Positions 18,577 through 28,495 of a stretch of 64,000 bases of DNA are shown in pieces. The notes below the pieces were generated by a model, which saw only the letters and a list, made by a program, of their open reading frames with translations, did no database searches and was not told the origin of the DNA. Source of the stretch: Pseudomonas sp. B21-028 (GTDB lineage: Bacteria; Pseudomonadota; Gammaproteobacteria; Pseudomonadales; Pseudomonadaceae); the NCBI RefSeq assembly GCF_024749045.1, contig NZ_CP087184.1, positions 6,014,001 through 6,078,000 of the forward strand. Direction: 5' to 3'. A program made the position numbers and the translations under genes. Position 1 is the first letter of the stretch, and each line of letters starts with the position of its first letter.

Positions 18577-19408
18577 GCGTACCGCTCTCGCTGCGCACTT
18601 GCGCGTGGCTGAGCAAGGCAAAGATGAAGCTGCCCCCGATGATGTTTCCCGCCAGGGTCGGCGCGGCGAACACCAGCCAGAAGTCCTCCCATGACAACTG
18701 CCCGGCGAATACCAGATACGACACCTCGGCGGAACCGACGACAATGTGGGTGAAATCCCCGAGCGCCATCAGGTAAGTGATGAGGATGATGATCCACATC
18801 TTGGCGCTTTCCATGGAGGGGATCATCCAGACCATGGTGGCGATCATCCAGCCGGAAATGATGCCTTTGGCGAACATCTGGCCAGTGTCGTTTTCCATGA
18901 CCTTGCGACCGATCTCGAGGAAAGCCAGGTCAGTGCGCGGGTCGAAGATCGGCAGATGCAGCATCACGTAGGCCACCAGCAAGGTGCCGCACAGGTTGCC
19001 CACCAATACGATGCCCCATAGCCGCAACAGCCGACCGAAATTGCCCAGGGTGGGTTTGCTCATGACCGGCAGCACGGCGGTCAGGGTGTTTTCGGTGAAC
19101 AGTTGCTGGCGGGCCAGGATCACCGCGAGAAAGCCGGCGCAGTAACCGAAACTGGCAATCACCTTGAAGGCCTCGCCCTCCGGCAATCGGGCATTGAGCA
19201 GTCCCATCGCCATCAGCGACAAGCCCATGGTCAACCCGGCCGCCAGGGCCGACCACCAGAGCGCGGCGACACTGCGCTCCAGCTCCTGGTTGCCCTGGGT
19301 GCGGATGATTTCATGCAGCACCGCGGCCCGCGGCGGCTGGTTGCGGTCGACTTCGTGCTTTTCCTGGGCGGAAAGGTCCGGGGTCTTGCCGTCGTCGTGG
19401 GTGTCCAT
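18518..19408 (-). CDS. Formate/nitrite transporter family protein (YfdC-like)
   Basis: The 296-residue protein has a charged N-terminal tail (about 45 residues) and six predicted transmembrane helices of the FNT/aquaporin-like fold: SALAAGLTMGLSLMA, ASFGYCAGFLAVILA, LWGIVLVGNLCGTLLVAY, ISGWMIATMVWMI, ILITYLMALGDFTHIVVGSAE, and LAGNIIGGSFIFALL. The GNLCG and GNIIGG segments are the paired FNT half-helix breaks. The length and N-terminal extension fit the YfdC branch, whose substrate is undefined. It is monocistronic. Confidence 0.88.
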   Translation of the reverse strand: MDTHDDGKTPDLSAQEKHEVDRNQPPRAAVLHEIIRTQGNQELERSVAALWWSALAAGLTMGLSLMAMGLLNARLPEGEAFKVIASFGYCAGFLAVILARQQLFTENTLTAVLPVMSKPTLGNFGRLLRLWGIVLVGNLCGTLLVAYVMLHLPIFDPRTDLAFLEIGRKVMENDTGQMFAKGIISGWMIATMVWMIPSMESAKMWIIILITYLMALGDFTHIVVGSAEVSYLVFAGQLSWEDFWLVFAAPTLAGNIIGGSFIFALLSHAQVRSESGTPNQSHPPEHPGDVGDESGR

Positions 19409-19516
19409 ACAGCTCCTGAACCGGTGGCGTGATGAATCTACGACACGTGGCGTGCGGAGCTGTTCAGTGGTGACTCAAGCTTGATTGGAACCAGGGATTT
19501 TCAATGTTTGCAAGAC

Positions 19517-19590
19517 CGCTATCGCGAGCAGGCTCGCTCCCACAGGGGAATGGGGACTTCTGTGGGAGCGAGCCTGCTCGCGATGGGTGC
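19517..19590. repeat. REPIN, compact
   Basis: CGCTATCGCGAGCAGGCTCGCTCCCACAG and its inverse lie only about 15 bp apart, giving a nearly uninterrupted long hairpin between the FNT and thioesterase genes. Confidence 0.85.
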
Positions 19591-19600
19591 ATCGCCCATC

Positions 19601-20005
19601 TCACTCGCTGGCGATATCATCCTTGAACTGATCCTTCACGTACTTGATCTCGGTCCGCCCATGGGGCGCCGGCAGGCCATCCTCGCCAAGGTTGACGAAG
19701 ACCACTTTTTCCACGGTCAGGATGCTCTTGCGGGTGATCTTGTTGCGCACTTCACAGGTCAGGGTGATGGAGGTGCGGCCAAATTCGGTTGCGGTAATAC
19801 CCAGTTCGATGATGTCGCCCTGACGCGAGGCACTGACGAAGTTGATTTCCGAGATGTATTTGGTCACCACGCGCTGGTTGCCCAATTGGACGATGGCGTA
19901 GATCGCCGCTTCTTCGTCGATCCAGCGCAGCAGGCTGCCACCGAACAGCGTGCCGTTGGGGTTGAGGTCTTCGGGCTTGACCCATTTGCGGGTGTGGAAA
20001 TTCAT
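19601..20005 (-). CDS. Acyl-CoA thioesterase, hotdog fold (YciA-like)
   Basis: The 134-residue protein is a single hotdog domain. The segment NPNGTLFGGSLLRWIDEEAAIYA (residues 16-38) holds the conserved N-G-F-GG and the Asp on the central helix used for acyl-CoA hydrolysis; VTKYISEINFVSASRQGDIIELG follows. Members hydrolyse short- to medium-chain acyl-CoAs. AGGAG lies 5 bp before the ATG at 20005; a GTG two codons upstream overlaps the SD and is less likely. It is divergent from ahcY. Confidence 0.88.
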   Translation of the reverse strand: MNFHTRKWVKPEDLNPNGTLFGGSLLRWIDEEAAIYAIVQLGNQRVVTKYISEINFVSASRQGDIIELGITATEFGRTSITLTCEVRNKITRKSILTVEKVVFVNLGEDGLPAPHGRTEIKYVKDQFKDDIASE

Positions 20006-20150
20006 GATCACTCCTGAGCGTCTTGCCGATGGATGGCTGCATCATGGCAGACCGGGCAGGCAGGCTCTACGCCGCCGGTTCAATAACAGTCATCGGCATT
20101 TTTGATTTGCCGACAGAAACCCTTTGGAAGATCCGATTAGCCCGCTATAA

Positions 20151-21734
<1,584 letters not shown>

Positions 21735-21739
21735 CAGCA

Positions 21740-21905
21740 GCTGCAAGCTTTGAGCTTCAGCTTCAGGCTGCAAGTAAAAGCAGTTTATTTACTTGCGGGT
21801 TGAAGCTTGGAGCTTACTTCTTCATCGCTATTATGCAGCCGTGAGTTGCAAGCAAAGCACAAGACCAGGCGCACCGCCCTCTTGCAGCTTGAGGCTTGCA
21901 GCTTG
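21740..21905. repeat. Cluster of AGCTTGCAGCTTGAAGCTT repeats between ahcY and metF
   Basis: Several near-copies in both orientations (AGCTGCAAGCTTTGAGCTT, GGTTGAAGCTTGGAGCTT, CTTGCAGCTTGAGGCTTGCAGCTTGTAGCT) fill the gap. It is the same class as at 57188-57262 and 14848-14930. Confidence 0.75.
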
Positions 21906-21921
21906 TAGCTGGAGGCCCTCC

Positions 21922-22767
21922 ATGTCCCAAGACCGTCGCTACAGCTTCGAGTTCTTCCCGACGAAGACCGATGCTGGACATGAAAAACTGATCGCCACTG
22001 CCCGTCAGCTGGCGAGCCACAACCCCGACTTCTTTTCCTGCACCTATGGCGCTGGCGGCTCGACCCGCGACCGTACGATGAATACCGTGTTGCAGCTGGA
22101 AAGCGAAGTCAAAATCCCGGCCGCCCCGCACCTGTCCTGCGTAGGCGACAGCAAGGACGACTTGCGCACCCTGCTGACCCGGTACAAGGCCGCAGGCATC
22201 CAGCGTATCGTTGCCCTGCGCGGTGACCTGCCCTCGGGCATGGGCATGGCCAGTGGCGAGTTGCGCCACGCCAACGACCTGGTGAGCTTCATTCGCGAAG
22301 AAACCGGCGAGCACTTTCACATCGAAGTCGCCGCTTATCCGGAAATGCACCCCCAGGCGCGTAACTTCGAAGACGATCTGCGCAACTTCGTCAACAAGGC
22401 CAATGCCGGCGCCAACAGTGCGATCACCCAGTACTTCTTCAACGCCGACAGTTACTTCTACTTCGTCGAGCGCGTGCGCAAGATGGGTGTGGACATTCCC
22501 GTCGTGCCGGGAATCATGCCGATCACCAACTACAGCAAGCTGGCGCGCTTTTCCGACGCCTGCGGTGCGGAAATACCACGGTGGATCCGCAAACAGCTGG
22601 AAGCCTACGGCGACGATACGTCCAGCATCCAACGCTTCGGCGAGGACGTGATCACGCAAATGTGTGAGCGTTTGTTGCAAGGCGGCGCACCAGGGCTGCA
22701 TTTCTATACCCTGAACCAGGCCGAACCCAGCCTCGCGGTATGGAATAACCTCCAACTACCGCGCTAG
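21922..22767 (+). CDS. metF: 5,10-methylenetetrahydrofolate reductase
   Basis: This 281-residue FAD-dependent TIM-barrel enzyme reduces methylene-THF to methyl-THF for methionine synthesis. It starts with RRYSFEFFPTKTDAGHEKL, whose Glu is the catalytic acid, followed by FFSCTYGAGGSTRDRT, ALRGDLPSG, and VPGIMPITNYSKL. Length and start (GGAGG 8 bp upstream) are normal. It closes the homocysteine-methionine loop with ahcY, and a strong terminator follows. Confidence 0.96.
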   Translation: MSQDRRYSFEFFPTKTDAGHEKLIATARQLASHNPDFFSCTYGAGGSTRDRTMNTVLQLESEVKIPAAPHLSCVGDSKDDLRTLLTRYKAAGIQRIVALRGDLPSGMGMASGELRHANDLVSFIREETGEHFHIEVAAYPEMHPQARNFEDDLRNFVNKANAGANSAITQYFFNADSYFYFVERVRKMGVDIPVVPGIMPITNYSKLARFSDACGAEIPRWIRKQLEAYGDDTSSIQRFGEDVITQMCERLLQGGAPGLHFYTLNQAEPSLAVWNNLQLPR

Positions 22768-22773
22768 CGATAC

Positions 22774-22805
22774 AAAAAGGCCTTGGCGAAACCAAGGCCT
22801 TTTTG
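22774..22805 (+). terminator. Rho-independent terminator after metF
   Basis: AAAAAGGCCTTGG and CCAAGGCCTTTTT pair across CGAAA immediately after the metF stop codon. Confidence 0.9.
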
Positions 22806-22927
22806 CTGTCCGATAATCGCCGGCGTCCATCGACCAGCCTGTTGGCCTTCCAAATAGGCCGACGACAATGAAGCCTCGTGCCAGAGCGCTCTGGCTATTT
22901 GCTCCGTACTCATCGTAACCTCAGGCC

Positions 22928-23692
22928 ATGCCCGCCATTGCCCAAATACTGACCGCCCTTCTTCTCCTGTGCCTGAGCCTCGTCGCCCGGGCCGAAAAGT
23001 TGCGTATCGTCACTGAACCCTGGGCGCCCTACGTCTTCGAAGAGAACGGCAAGATCCTGGGGCTGGACTACGAAACCACGGCCATCGTGTTCAAGCGCCT
23101 GGGCATTGATGTCGAATGGCAGCTACTGCCCTGGAAACGTTGCCTGGCGATGCTGGAACAGGGGCTGGCGGATGGAGCGTTGGACATTTTTCACAGCGAC
23201 GAACGCGACTCCATGCTGCTCTACCCCAGCGAGCCATTGTCGGACGTGGAATTCGTGATGTTCCACGCCAACGCCAGGCCCCATCCATTTCGCACGCTCG
23301 CGGATCTGAGCGGCCTGACCGTCGGCACATCGCCCGGTTATCTCTACAGCCAGGCATTTCGCGAGTCGACCCTGTTCAAGCGTGAAACGGCGCCTACACA
23401 CGAAGCCAACTTCGGCAAGTTGCAGCTGGGCCGGATCGATCTGCTCATCACCGATCGCCGGGTGGGTCGGCATTTGCTCAAGCAGATGCAACTGGGCGAC
23501 CAGATCAGCGAGAACCCCATCGTCGTGAGCCGTCAAAGCCAATACCTGGCCGTGCGGCGCAAGGCCGGGATGGATTTGCTGGTGCAGCGCTTCAGTGCCG
23601 AACTCAAGCGCTTCAAGCGCGAACCGGCCTATGCCGAGCTGATCGCGCGCTATGACACCGCGCCCCGGCGAACGGCTGAAATAAACCGTTGA
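22928..23692 (+). CDS. Periplasmic solute-binding protein, family 3
   Basis: The 254-residue precursor has a Sec signal (MPAIAQILTALLLLCLSLVARA, cleaved before EKLRIV). The mature protein follows the SBP_bac_3 plan: LRIVTEPWAPYVFEENGKILGLDYE at the N terminus, WKRCLAMLEQGLADGALDIFHSDERDS, then LADLSGLTVGTSPGYLYSQAF. The sequence WKRCLAMLEQGLADGA resembles Pseudomonas lone SBP proteins not linked to an ABC transporter, and none is adjacent here. It could be an uptake component or a sensor-type binding protein. The ligand is unknown, probably a polar amino acid or related compound. Confidence 0.85.
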   Translation: MPAIAQILTALLLLCLSLVARAEKLRIVTEPWAPYVFEENGKILGLDYETTAIVFKRLGIDVEWQLLPWKRCLAMLEQGLADGALDIFHSDERDSMLLYPSEPLSDVEFVMFHANARPHPFRTLADLSGLTVGTSPGYLYSQAFRESTLFKRETAPTHEANFGKLQLGRIDLLITDRRVGRHLLKQMQLGDQISENPIVVSRQSQYLAVRRKAGMDLLVQRFSAELKRFKREPAYAELIARYDTAPRRTAEINR

Positions 23693-23726
23693 GCAGCAGG
23701 AAAGCGGCGCACGGCGTTTGCTCTGT

Positions 23727-23732
23727 TATACT
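23727..23732 (+). promoter_or_regulatory. Candidate -10 box for rhlE with a long leader
   Basis: TATACT fits a sigma70 -10 element; the -35 is poor. It would give a 5' untranslated leader of about 200 nt before the ATG at 23943. The leader is GC-rich with several inverted segments, a layout seen in cold-regulated DEAD-box genes. Confidence 0.4.
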
Positions 23733-23942
23733 CGCGCCTTCCCGCCAGGCTCACGCCCGGACGCCCGGTCTTGCAAAAGGCATCCCGACACCGCTACAGC
23801 GCAGCTTCCAGCCCGCGCGAGCCTTGTCCGGAGCTGTCTTCCAGACCCGGCAGGACCGGACGGGATGACGTCTTTTTGAACGTTATTCGCGCCAGGCAAG
23901 ATTATCCCATTGGGCCAGGCCCTCACTAAAACAGGATTACTC

Positions 23943-25796
23943 ATGTCCTTTGCTTCCCTCGGTCTCTCCGAGGCTTTAGTCGGCGCCATCGAAGCCGCCG
24001 GCTACACCGAGCCTACCCCGGTGCAACAGCGGGCCATTCCCGCCGTGTTGCAAGGTCGCGACCTGATGGTCGCCGCACAGACAGGTACTGGTAAAACCGG
24101 CGGTTTCGCCCTCCCGATCCTGGAGCGGCTGTTCCCCAACGGTCACCCGGACAAATCCCAGCGTCACGGCCCGCGACAACCGCGCGTACTGGTCCTGACC
24201 CCGACCCGGGAACTGGCTGCCCAGGTCCACGAGAGCTTCAAGGTCTACGCCCGTGACCTGAAATTCGTCAGTGCCTGCATTTTCGGCGGCGTCGGTATGA
24301 ATCCCCAGGTCCAGGCCATGGCGCGTGGCGTCGACGTGCTGGTGGCCTGCCCCGGCCGCCTGCTGGATCTGGCCGGCCAAGGCAGCGTCGATCTGTCCCA
24401 CGTTGAAATCCTCGTGCTGGACGAAGCCGACCGCATGCTCGACATGGGCTTTGTCCATGACGTGAAGAAGGTCCTCGCCCGCCTGCCCGCCAAGCGTCAG
24501 AACCTGCTGTTTTCGGCAACGTTCTCCAAAGACATCACCGACCTGGCCGGCAAGCTGCTGCACAACCCGGAACGCATCGAAGTCACGCCGCCGAACACCA
24601 CGGTCGAACGTATCGAACAACGCGTGTTCCGCCTGTCCGCCAGCCACAAACGCAGCCTGCTGGCGCATCTGATCACCACCGGTGCCTGGGAACAGGTCCT
24701 GGTGTTCACCCGCACCAAGCACGGCGCCAACCGTCTGGCCGAGTACCTGGACAAGCATGGCCTGCCGGCCGTGGCGATCCACGGCAACAAGAGCCAGAAC
24801 GCCCGCACCAAGGCCTTGGCCGACTTCAAGGCTGGCGAAGTACGGATCCTGGTGGCCACCGACATCGCCGCCCGCGGCCTGGACATCGACCAGTTGCCCC
24901 ACGTGGTCAACTTCGAGCTGCCGAACGTCGATGAAGATTACGTGCACCGGATCGGTCGTACCGGCCGGGCCGGTCGTTCGGGCGAAGCGATTTCGCTGGT
25001 CGCACCAGACGAAGAGAAGCTGCTCAAGAGCATCGAGCGCATGACCCGGCAGAAGATTCCCGATGGCGACCTGATGGGCTTTGATGCCAGCACCATCGAG
25101 GCCGAGAAGCCTGAAGTGCGTGAGCGTCCGGACGTGCGCAACCCGCGTAATCCACGCGGCCCACGGGGCGACGGTCCGAATGGCGGCGGTGGCGGTCGCA
25201 AGGACAAGGGCAAGGACAAAGGCAAGGAAAAGCCGGCCAGCAGCAGTCGCGGCGAACGCCCGGCGCGCGAGCAGAAGCCCCGCGAAGGCACGCCAGCCCG
25301 TGAGCAACAGCGTCCAGCACCGCGTGCCGCCGCTGATCGCGCCCCGGACGAGTTCCTGGACGACGATATCGATAACTTCGGTAACCGCGTCGACTACGTG
25401 CCACAGCAGAAGCCGGCCCAGGGTCGTGGTCGCCGTCCGGGAGCTCCCGCACAGGGGGCTGGCGCAGGCGCTCCACGCAGCGGCCAGTCACAGGGCCGCC
25501 AGAACGGACCGCGCAACAGCAACGGCTCGTCCACCGGCACCCCACCCGCCAAGCGCAACGGCCCACGCAGCGGCGGCCCTCGCGATGGTCAGGCGCGCCG
25601 CGAAGAGACCCGCCGTCGCCCGGCTCGTGATGAGCAGGCGAGCCAGGAACCTGCCGTGCAGAATCCTCGTGGCAACCAGCCGAAAATCATGCACAAGGAA
25701 TCCAAGCTCGATCGTTTCCCGACGCCTGAGCAACTGGACCAACTGCCAAGCCGTCCACGGGGCGAAAAACCTGCATTGCTGACTCGCAATCGCTGA
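23943..25796 (+). CDS. rhlE: DEAD-box ATP-dependent RNA helicase RhlE
   Basis: The 617-residue protein has a helicase core (about residues 1-385) with all DEAD motifs: Q motif [19 protein letters not shown], Ia [32 protein letters not shown] and [13 protein letters not shown] disordered tail of about 230 residues follows, rich in Arg, Gly, Pro and Lys ([17 protein letters not shown] and similar), probably for RNA or partner binding. The role is RNA remodelling in ribosome assembly and RNA decay, with importance at low temperature. The start at 23943 gives [12 protein letters not shown], the normal RhlE N terminus. The tail is longer than in many orthologues. Confidence 0.95.
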   Translation: MSFASLGLSEALVGAIEAAGYTEPTPVQQRAIPAVLQGRDLMVAAQTGTGKTGGFALPILERLFPNGHPDKSQRHGPRQPRVLVLTPTRELAAQVHESFKVYARDLKFVSACIFGGVGMNPQVQAMARGVDVLVACPGRLLDLAGQGSVDLSHVEILVLDEADRMLDMGFVHDVKKVLARLPAKRQNLLFSATFSKDITDLAGKLLHNPERIEVTPPNTTVERIEQRVFRLSASHKRSLLAHLITTGAWEQVLVFTRTKHGANRLAEYLDKHGLPAVAIHGNKSQNARTKALADFKAGEVRILVATDIAARGLDIDQLPHVVNFELPNVDEDYVHRIGRTGRAGRSGEAISLVAPDEEKLLKSIERMTRQKIPDGDLMGFDASTIEAEKPEVRERPDVRNPRNPRGPRGDGPNGGGGGRKDKGKDKGKEKPASSSRGERPAREQKPREGTPAREQQRPAPRAAADRAPDEFLDDDIDNFGNRVDYVPQQKPAQGRGRRPGAPAQGAGAGAPRSGQSQGRQNGPRNSNGSSTGTPPAKRNGPRSGGPRDGQARREETRRRPARDEQASQEPAVQNPRGNQPKIMHKESKLDRFPTPEQLDQLPSRPRGEKPALLTRNR

Positions 25797-25809
25797 GTTT
25801 TCCAAACCT

Positions 25810-25848
25810 AAAAAATGCCCCTGATCTCACGATCAGGGGCATTTTTTT
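25810..25848 (+). terminator. Rho-independent terminator after rhlE
   Basis: AAAAATGCCCCTGATC and GATCAGGGGCATTTTTTT pair across TCAC, 14 bp after the rhlE stop. Confidence 0.9.
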
Positions 25849-25866
25849 GGTCGCCACAAAATCCCT

Positions 25867-25955
25867 TGTGGGAGCGAGCCTGCTCGCGATAGCGGTGAGC
25901 CGGTCAGCTCATCATCACAGTTGGATTGCTATCGCGAGCAGACTCGCTCCCACAG
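25867..25955. repeat. REPIN (GTGGGAGCGAGCCTGCTCGCG class)
   Basis: Two inverted REP units with a variable loop, between the terminators of convergent rhlE and yceI. Confidence 0.85.
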
Positions 25956-25985
25956 GAAAGCTCTGTGGAAGGAATCCGGGGCAAT

Positions 25986-26023
25986 AAAAAACGCCCCCGA
26001 TCGCAAGATCGAGGGCGTTTTTT
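25986..26023 (-). terminator. Terminator of the cytochrome b561-yceI operon
   Basis: AAAAAACGCCCCCGATC and GATCGAGGGCGTTTTTT form a stem with one mismatch around GCAA. It lies 15 bp beyond the yceI stop on the minus strand. Confidence 0.88.
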
Positions 26024-26037
26024 GTCAGGCGCGAATG

Positions 26038-26634
26038 TTACTTCGCTTTGACACCTTCAAAGGTCACGTACAGCTCGACCACGTCGGACGATGGGCCCAG
26101 GTCTTTTTGCTTGCCGAAGTCGGAGCGCTTGATGCTGGTGGTGCCTTCGAAACCGGCACGGTAGCCGCCCCATGGGTCCTTGCCTTCGCCCAGGAACGTG
26201 GCCTTGACCACCACAGGCTTCGTCACGCCCAGCAGGGTCAGGTCACCGGCAACGTCGGCAGTTTCCTTGCCATCGGCGTTCTTGCCGGTGGATTTGACGC
26301 TGGTGGAAACGAAAGTGGCCTTGGCGAACTTGCCGGCGTTCAGGAAGTCAGCACTGGCGATATGCTTGTCCCGCTCGGCGTTGTTGGTGAACACGCTGGA
26401 GGTGTTGACGTTGAACTCAACCTTGCTGTCTTCAGGCTTGGCGGCATCGAAGCTGAACTTGCCGTCGATGTCCTTGAAGGTACCGGTGATGTAGCTATAG
26501 CCCAGGTGGCTGATCTTGAAGTCGACGAAGGCGTGCTGGCCTTCCTTGTCGACCACGTAGTCAGCAGCCATGGCCTGGCCGGCCGACAACAGTGCAGAAC
26601 CGATTGCCAGGGCGGCGAGGGTCTTTTTCAACAT
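26038..26634 (-). CDS. yceI: YceI family periplasmic lipocalin-like protein
   Basis: The 198-residue precursor has a Sec signal ([23 protein letters not shown], cleaved before ADYVVDKEG). The mature part is the YceI beta-barrel: [22 protein letters not shown] near residue 33, [31 protein letters not shown], and [12 protein letters not shown]. Members bind isoprenoid lipids such as ubiquinone precursors or fatty acid amides. AAGGAAT precedes the ATG at 26634. It lies 32 bp downstream of cytochrome b561 on the same strand, the widespread yceJ-yceI pair, suggesting a joint role in membrane quinone or redox handling. Confidence 0.95.
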   Translation of the reverse strand: MLKKTLAALAIGSALLSAGQAMAADYVVDKEGQHAFVDFKISHLGYSYITGTFKDIDGKFSFDAAKPEDSKVEFNVNTSSVFTNNAERDKHIASADFLNAGKFAKATFVSTSVKSTGKNADGKETADVAGDLTLLGVTKPVVVKATFLGEGKDPWGGYRAGFEGTTSIKRSDFGKQKDLGPSSDVVELYVTFEGVKAK

Positions 26635-26666
26635 GCTTTCTATTCCTTTGGAGTCGAGGTTGAACA

Positions 26667-27218
26667 TCAGGCTTGGCGCCCCAGCATTCGCTTGAGGGTC
26701 GCGTCACGGTCGATAACGTGGTGTTTCAATGCTGCCAGTGCATGAAGGCCGGAGAAAATGACCAGCGCCCATGCCAGGTACAGGTGGATCTGGCCAGCGA
26801 CGTCTGCCTGATCGGGCAGTCCAGACACCAGCGCGGGTACTTCAAACAAGCCGAACACCGGAATCCCGACACCGTCTGCGGTGGAAATCAGGTAACCAGC
26901 GAGCATTACGGCAAACAACCCGAGATACAGGGCACCATGACCAAGCTTCGCGCCGACACGGGTCATGCGCCCATAGGTGTCCAGGGTCGGTGGCGGTGGG
27001 CTGACAAAACGCCAGATCACCCGTAGCAGCATCACCGCCAGCAGCACCAGGCCAATGCTCTTGTGCAGGTCCGGCGCGGCTTTGCGCCAGGTGCTGTAGT
27101 AATCCAGTCCGACCATCCACAGCCCCAGCGCGAACAACCCGTACACCACCAGCGCGACGCCCCAGTGCATGACGATGCTGACCCAGCCATAGCGAGAAGA
27201 AGAGTTGCGTAGCTGCAT
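26667..27218 (-). CDS. Cytochrome b561 (YceJ-like)
   Basis: The 183-residue inner-membrane protein has four predicted helices with His residues placed to ligate two haems b: [10 protein letters not shown] in helix 1, [11 protein letters not shown] at the start of helix 2, [11 protein letters not shown] in helix 3, and [25 protein letters not shown] in helix 4. Members of this prokaryotic family transfer electrons from quinol, for example to superoxide (CybB). The start [12 protein letters not shown] is close to the family N terminus. It heads the operon with yceI. Confidence 0.92.
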   Translation of the reverse strand: MQLRNSSSRYGWVSIVMHWGVALVVYGLFALGLWMVGLDYYSTWRKAAPDLHKSIGLVLLAVMLLRVIWRFVSPPPPTLDTYGRMTRVGAKLGHGALYLGLFAVMLAGYLISTADGVGIPVFGLFEVPALVSGLPDQADVAGQIHLYLAWALVIFSGLHALAALKHHVIDRDATLKRMLGRQA

Positions 27219-27554
27219 TGCTCATATCCTGTAAAAACTGCGACCAAGACTAGCGAGTTATCTATCGATTTAAAGCGGAAATTTTTGCTTTGAAATATCG
27301 AGAAATACGATCATAAGTCTGGGTGGGGTGGGTTAAGGAAAGATTAAAGCCAACACGATGCGTGTTAGCGAGAGGCACCAGCAACCATGAAGCGGCAAAA
27401 CGGATCCCATCATCAGCAAGCTTACCCTCCAAAGGAGCCCTGTTGGACCGTCATTGCGCCCCAAATATTTGCTTTGCAATATATATGTATCGCCTTTTCG
27501 GTTTCTATCCTTGATTAAATGAGCGCTCAACGTTCATTTAACAAGGTTAAACAC
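27219..27554. other. AT-rich intergenic region between the cytochrome b561 and lectin genes
   Basis: The 336-bp gap is distinctly AT-richer than the core genome and holds no gene I can support. It should contain the divergent promoters of the b561 operon and the lectin gene. Near the b561 end, AAAGC and GCTTT flank GGAAATTTTT. Near the lectin end is the palindrome listed at 27515-27541. A TATATAT segment around 27479 could be a -10 region for the lectin gene. Confidence 0.5.
27515..27541. promoter_or_regulatory. Inverted repeat directly upstream of the lectin gene (candidate operator)
   Basis: TTAAATGAGCG and CGTTCATTTAA form an 11-bp inverted repeat (one G-T pair) around CTCAA, ending 13 bp before the ATG at 27555. 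It would overlap the transcript start or early leader, so it could be an operator or an RNA hairpin masking the ribosome site. Confidence 0.5.
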
Positions 27555-28061
27555 ATGGCTGTTCCTTATACTCCATTTCGAGCAAGCGGTTCTCCAATAT
27601 TGCCTCCCAACCAAACAATGTCAGCGGGCCAGTACCTTCAATCACCTAACGGACGATATCGACTGGTACTGCAAGCTGATGGAAGCTTGATCATCAAGGA
27701 CGGAGAGACTGTCGTCTGGACCGCAGATGGCAATCAGTTCTATAGCAAAACCTTATATCCCAAAAGAATGCGCGAGCCTCTGCAGTTTGTAATCAGCAAC
27801 AGTGGTTTTCTATATGACCCAGCCAGAAGGCGCTTATGGATTGCGGAAAGTACTCATAGTAGAGACAAATCGCTTTGGTACAACACTTGTATGATCATTC
27901 AGGATGACGGCAATCTGGTAATCCATGACAGGCGAACAGGAAAGCTATGCTGGGCTCGCTCTGGCTTTGTCCCGGGCCGCCTGTCTAAACCAAGGCGAGT
28001 CAATATCCTATTTGAAGATGTAGAAATTCGCACATGGGCATTCTCATTACCACCTCTCTAA
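27555..28061 (+). CDS. B-lectin (monocot mannose-binding lectin) domain protein
   Basis: The 168-residue protein shows the bulb-lectin beta-prism plan with three similar subdomains: LQSPNGRYRLVLQADGSLIIKDG followed by VVWTADG; FVISNSGFLYDP followed by LWIAEST; and MIIQDDGNLVIHD followed by LCWARSG. The last contains a near-canonical sugar motif QxDxNxVx(Y), with His for Tyr; the others are degenerate. There is no signal peptide. Codon use (ATA, AGA, TTA) and low GC suggest horizontal transfer. LlpA-type lectin-like bacteriocins of Pseudomonas carry two such domains in about 270 residues, so this is a shorter single-domain relative, perhaps a lectin, antagonism protein or surface binder. AAGG lies upstream of the ATG. 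Confidence 0.72.
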   Translation: MAVPYTPFRASGSPILPPNQTMSAGQYLQSPNGRYRLVLQADGSLIIKDGETVVWTADGNQFYSKTLYPKRMREPLQFVISNSGFLYDPARRRLWIAESTHSRDKSLWYNTCMIIQDDGNLVIHDRRTGKLCWARSGFVPGRLSKPRRVNILFEDVEIRTWAFSLPPL

Positions 28062-28106
28062 TTCCAATAACGCCCTCGACTTATAAGTTGCATTCATACG
28101 GCAAGA

Positions 28107-28262
28107 TTAGTTGATCGTACATTCAGGTCTATTCGGATCCATCTGACACCTATACGCCAACTGAGGATCGTATTTTTGAAGGATAAAGCGCCCATCCGTA
28201 CAACCGCCAATCAACCCACTAGAAAGCAATACCAATATCAATATTTCGGTCAGCGACTTCAT
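28107..28262 (-). CDS. Small putative lipoprotein (51 aa)
   Basis: MKSLTEILILVLLSSGLIGGC is a good lipoprotein signal (lipobox IGGC, Cys 21), followed by about 30 residues ending RCQMDPNRPECTIN with two further Cys that could pair. TGGA lies 6 bp before the ATG at 28262. A longer in-frame extension to 28451 is possible but has no signal-like start. Codons are AT-rich as in the adjacent lectin gene, with which it is convergent. No family is recognised. Confidence 0.45.
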   Translation of the reverse strand: MKSLTEILILVLLSSGLIGGCTDGRFILQKYDPQLAYRCQMDPNRPECTIN

Positions 28263-28449
28263 AAGCATTCCAGGCTTTATATTCCCCAGAAGACTAGTAC
28301 GCAATACTTGACGCCATCTATCATTCCCTTCCGACTCTTTTGTGGGAAGCATCTGATATATCGCATAGACGTGTAGGACAGGAGCCGTGATTGCGCAACT
28401 CCAAGGCACGGCACATGCAAGCCGGATGTTCCATGCGAGATAGACGGGC

Positions 28450-28484
28450 AAAAAAAAGCGCGACCCTTGGGCCGCGCTTTTTTT
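28450..28484 (-). terminator. Terminator of the amine oxidase gene
   Basis: AAAAAAAGCGCG and CGCGCTTTTTTT pair across a CCCTTGGG loop, 12 bp past the stop codon at 28496 on the minus strand. Confidence 0.88.
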
Positions 28485-28495
28485 ACGCCTGAACG

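Noticed and set aside
28107..28451. 114-residue version of the small minus-strand gene
   Set aside because: The extension has no Shine-Dalgarno and hides a good lipoprotein signal; the 51-residue form starting at 28262 is preferred.
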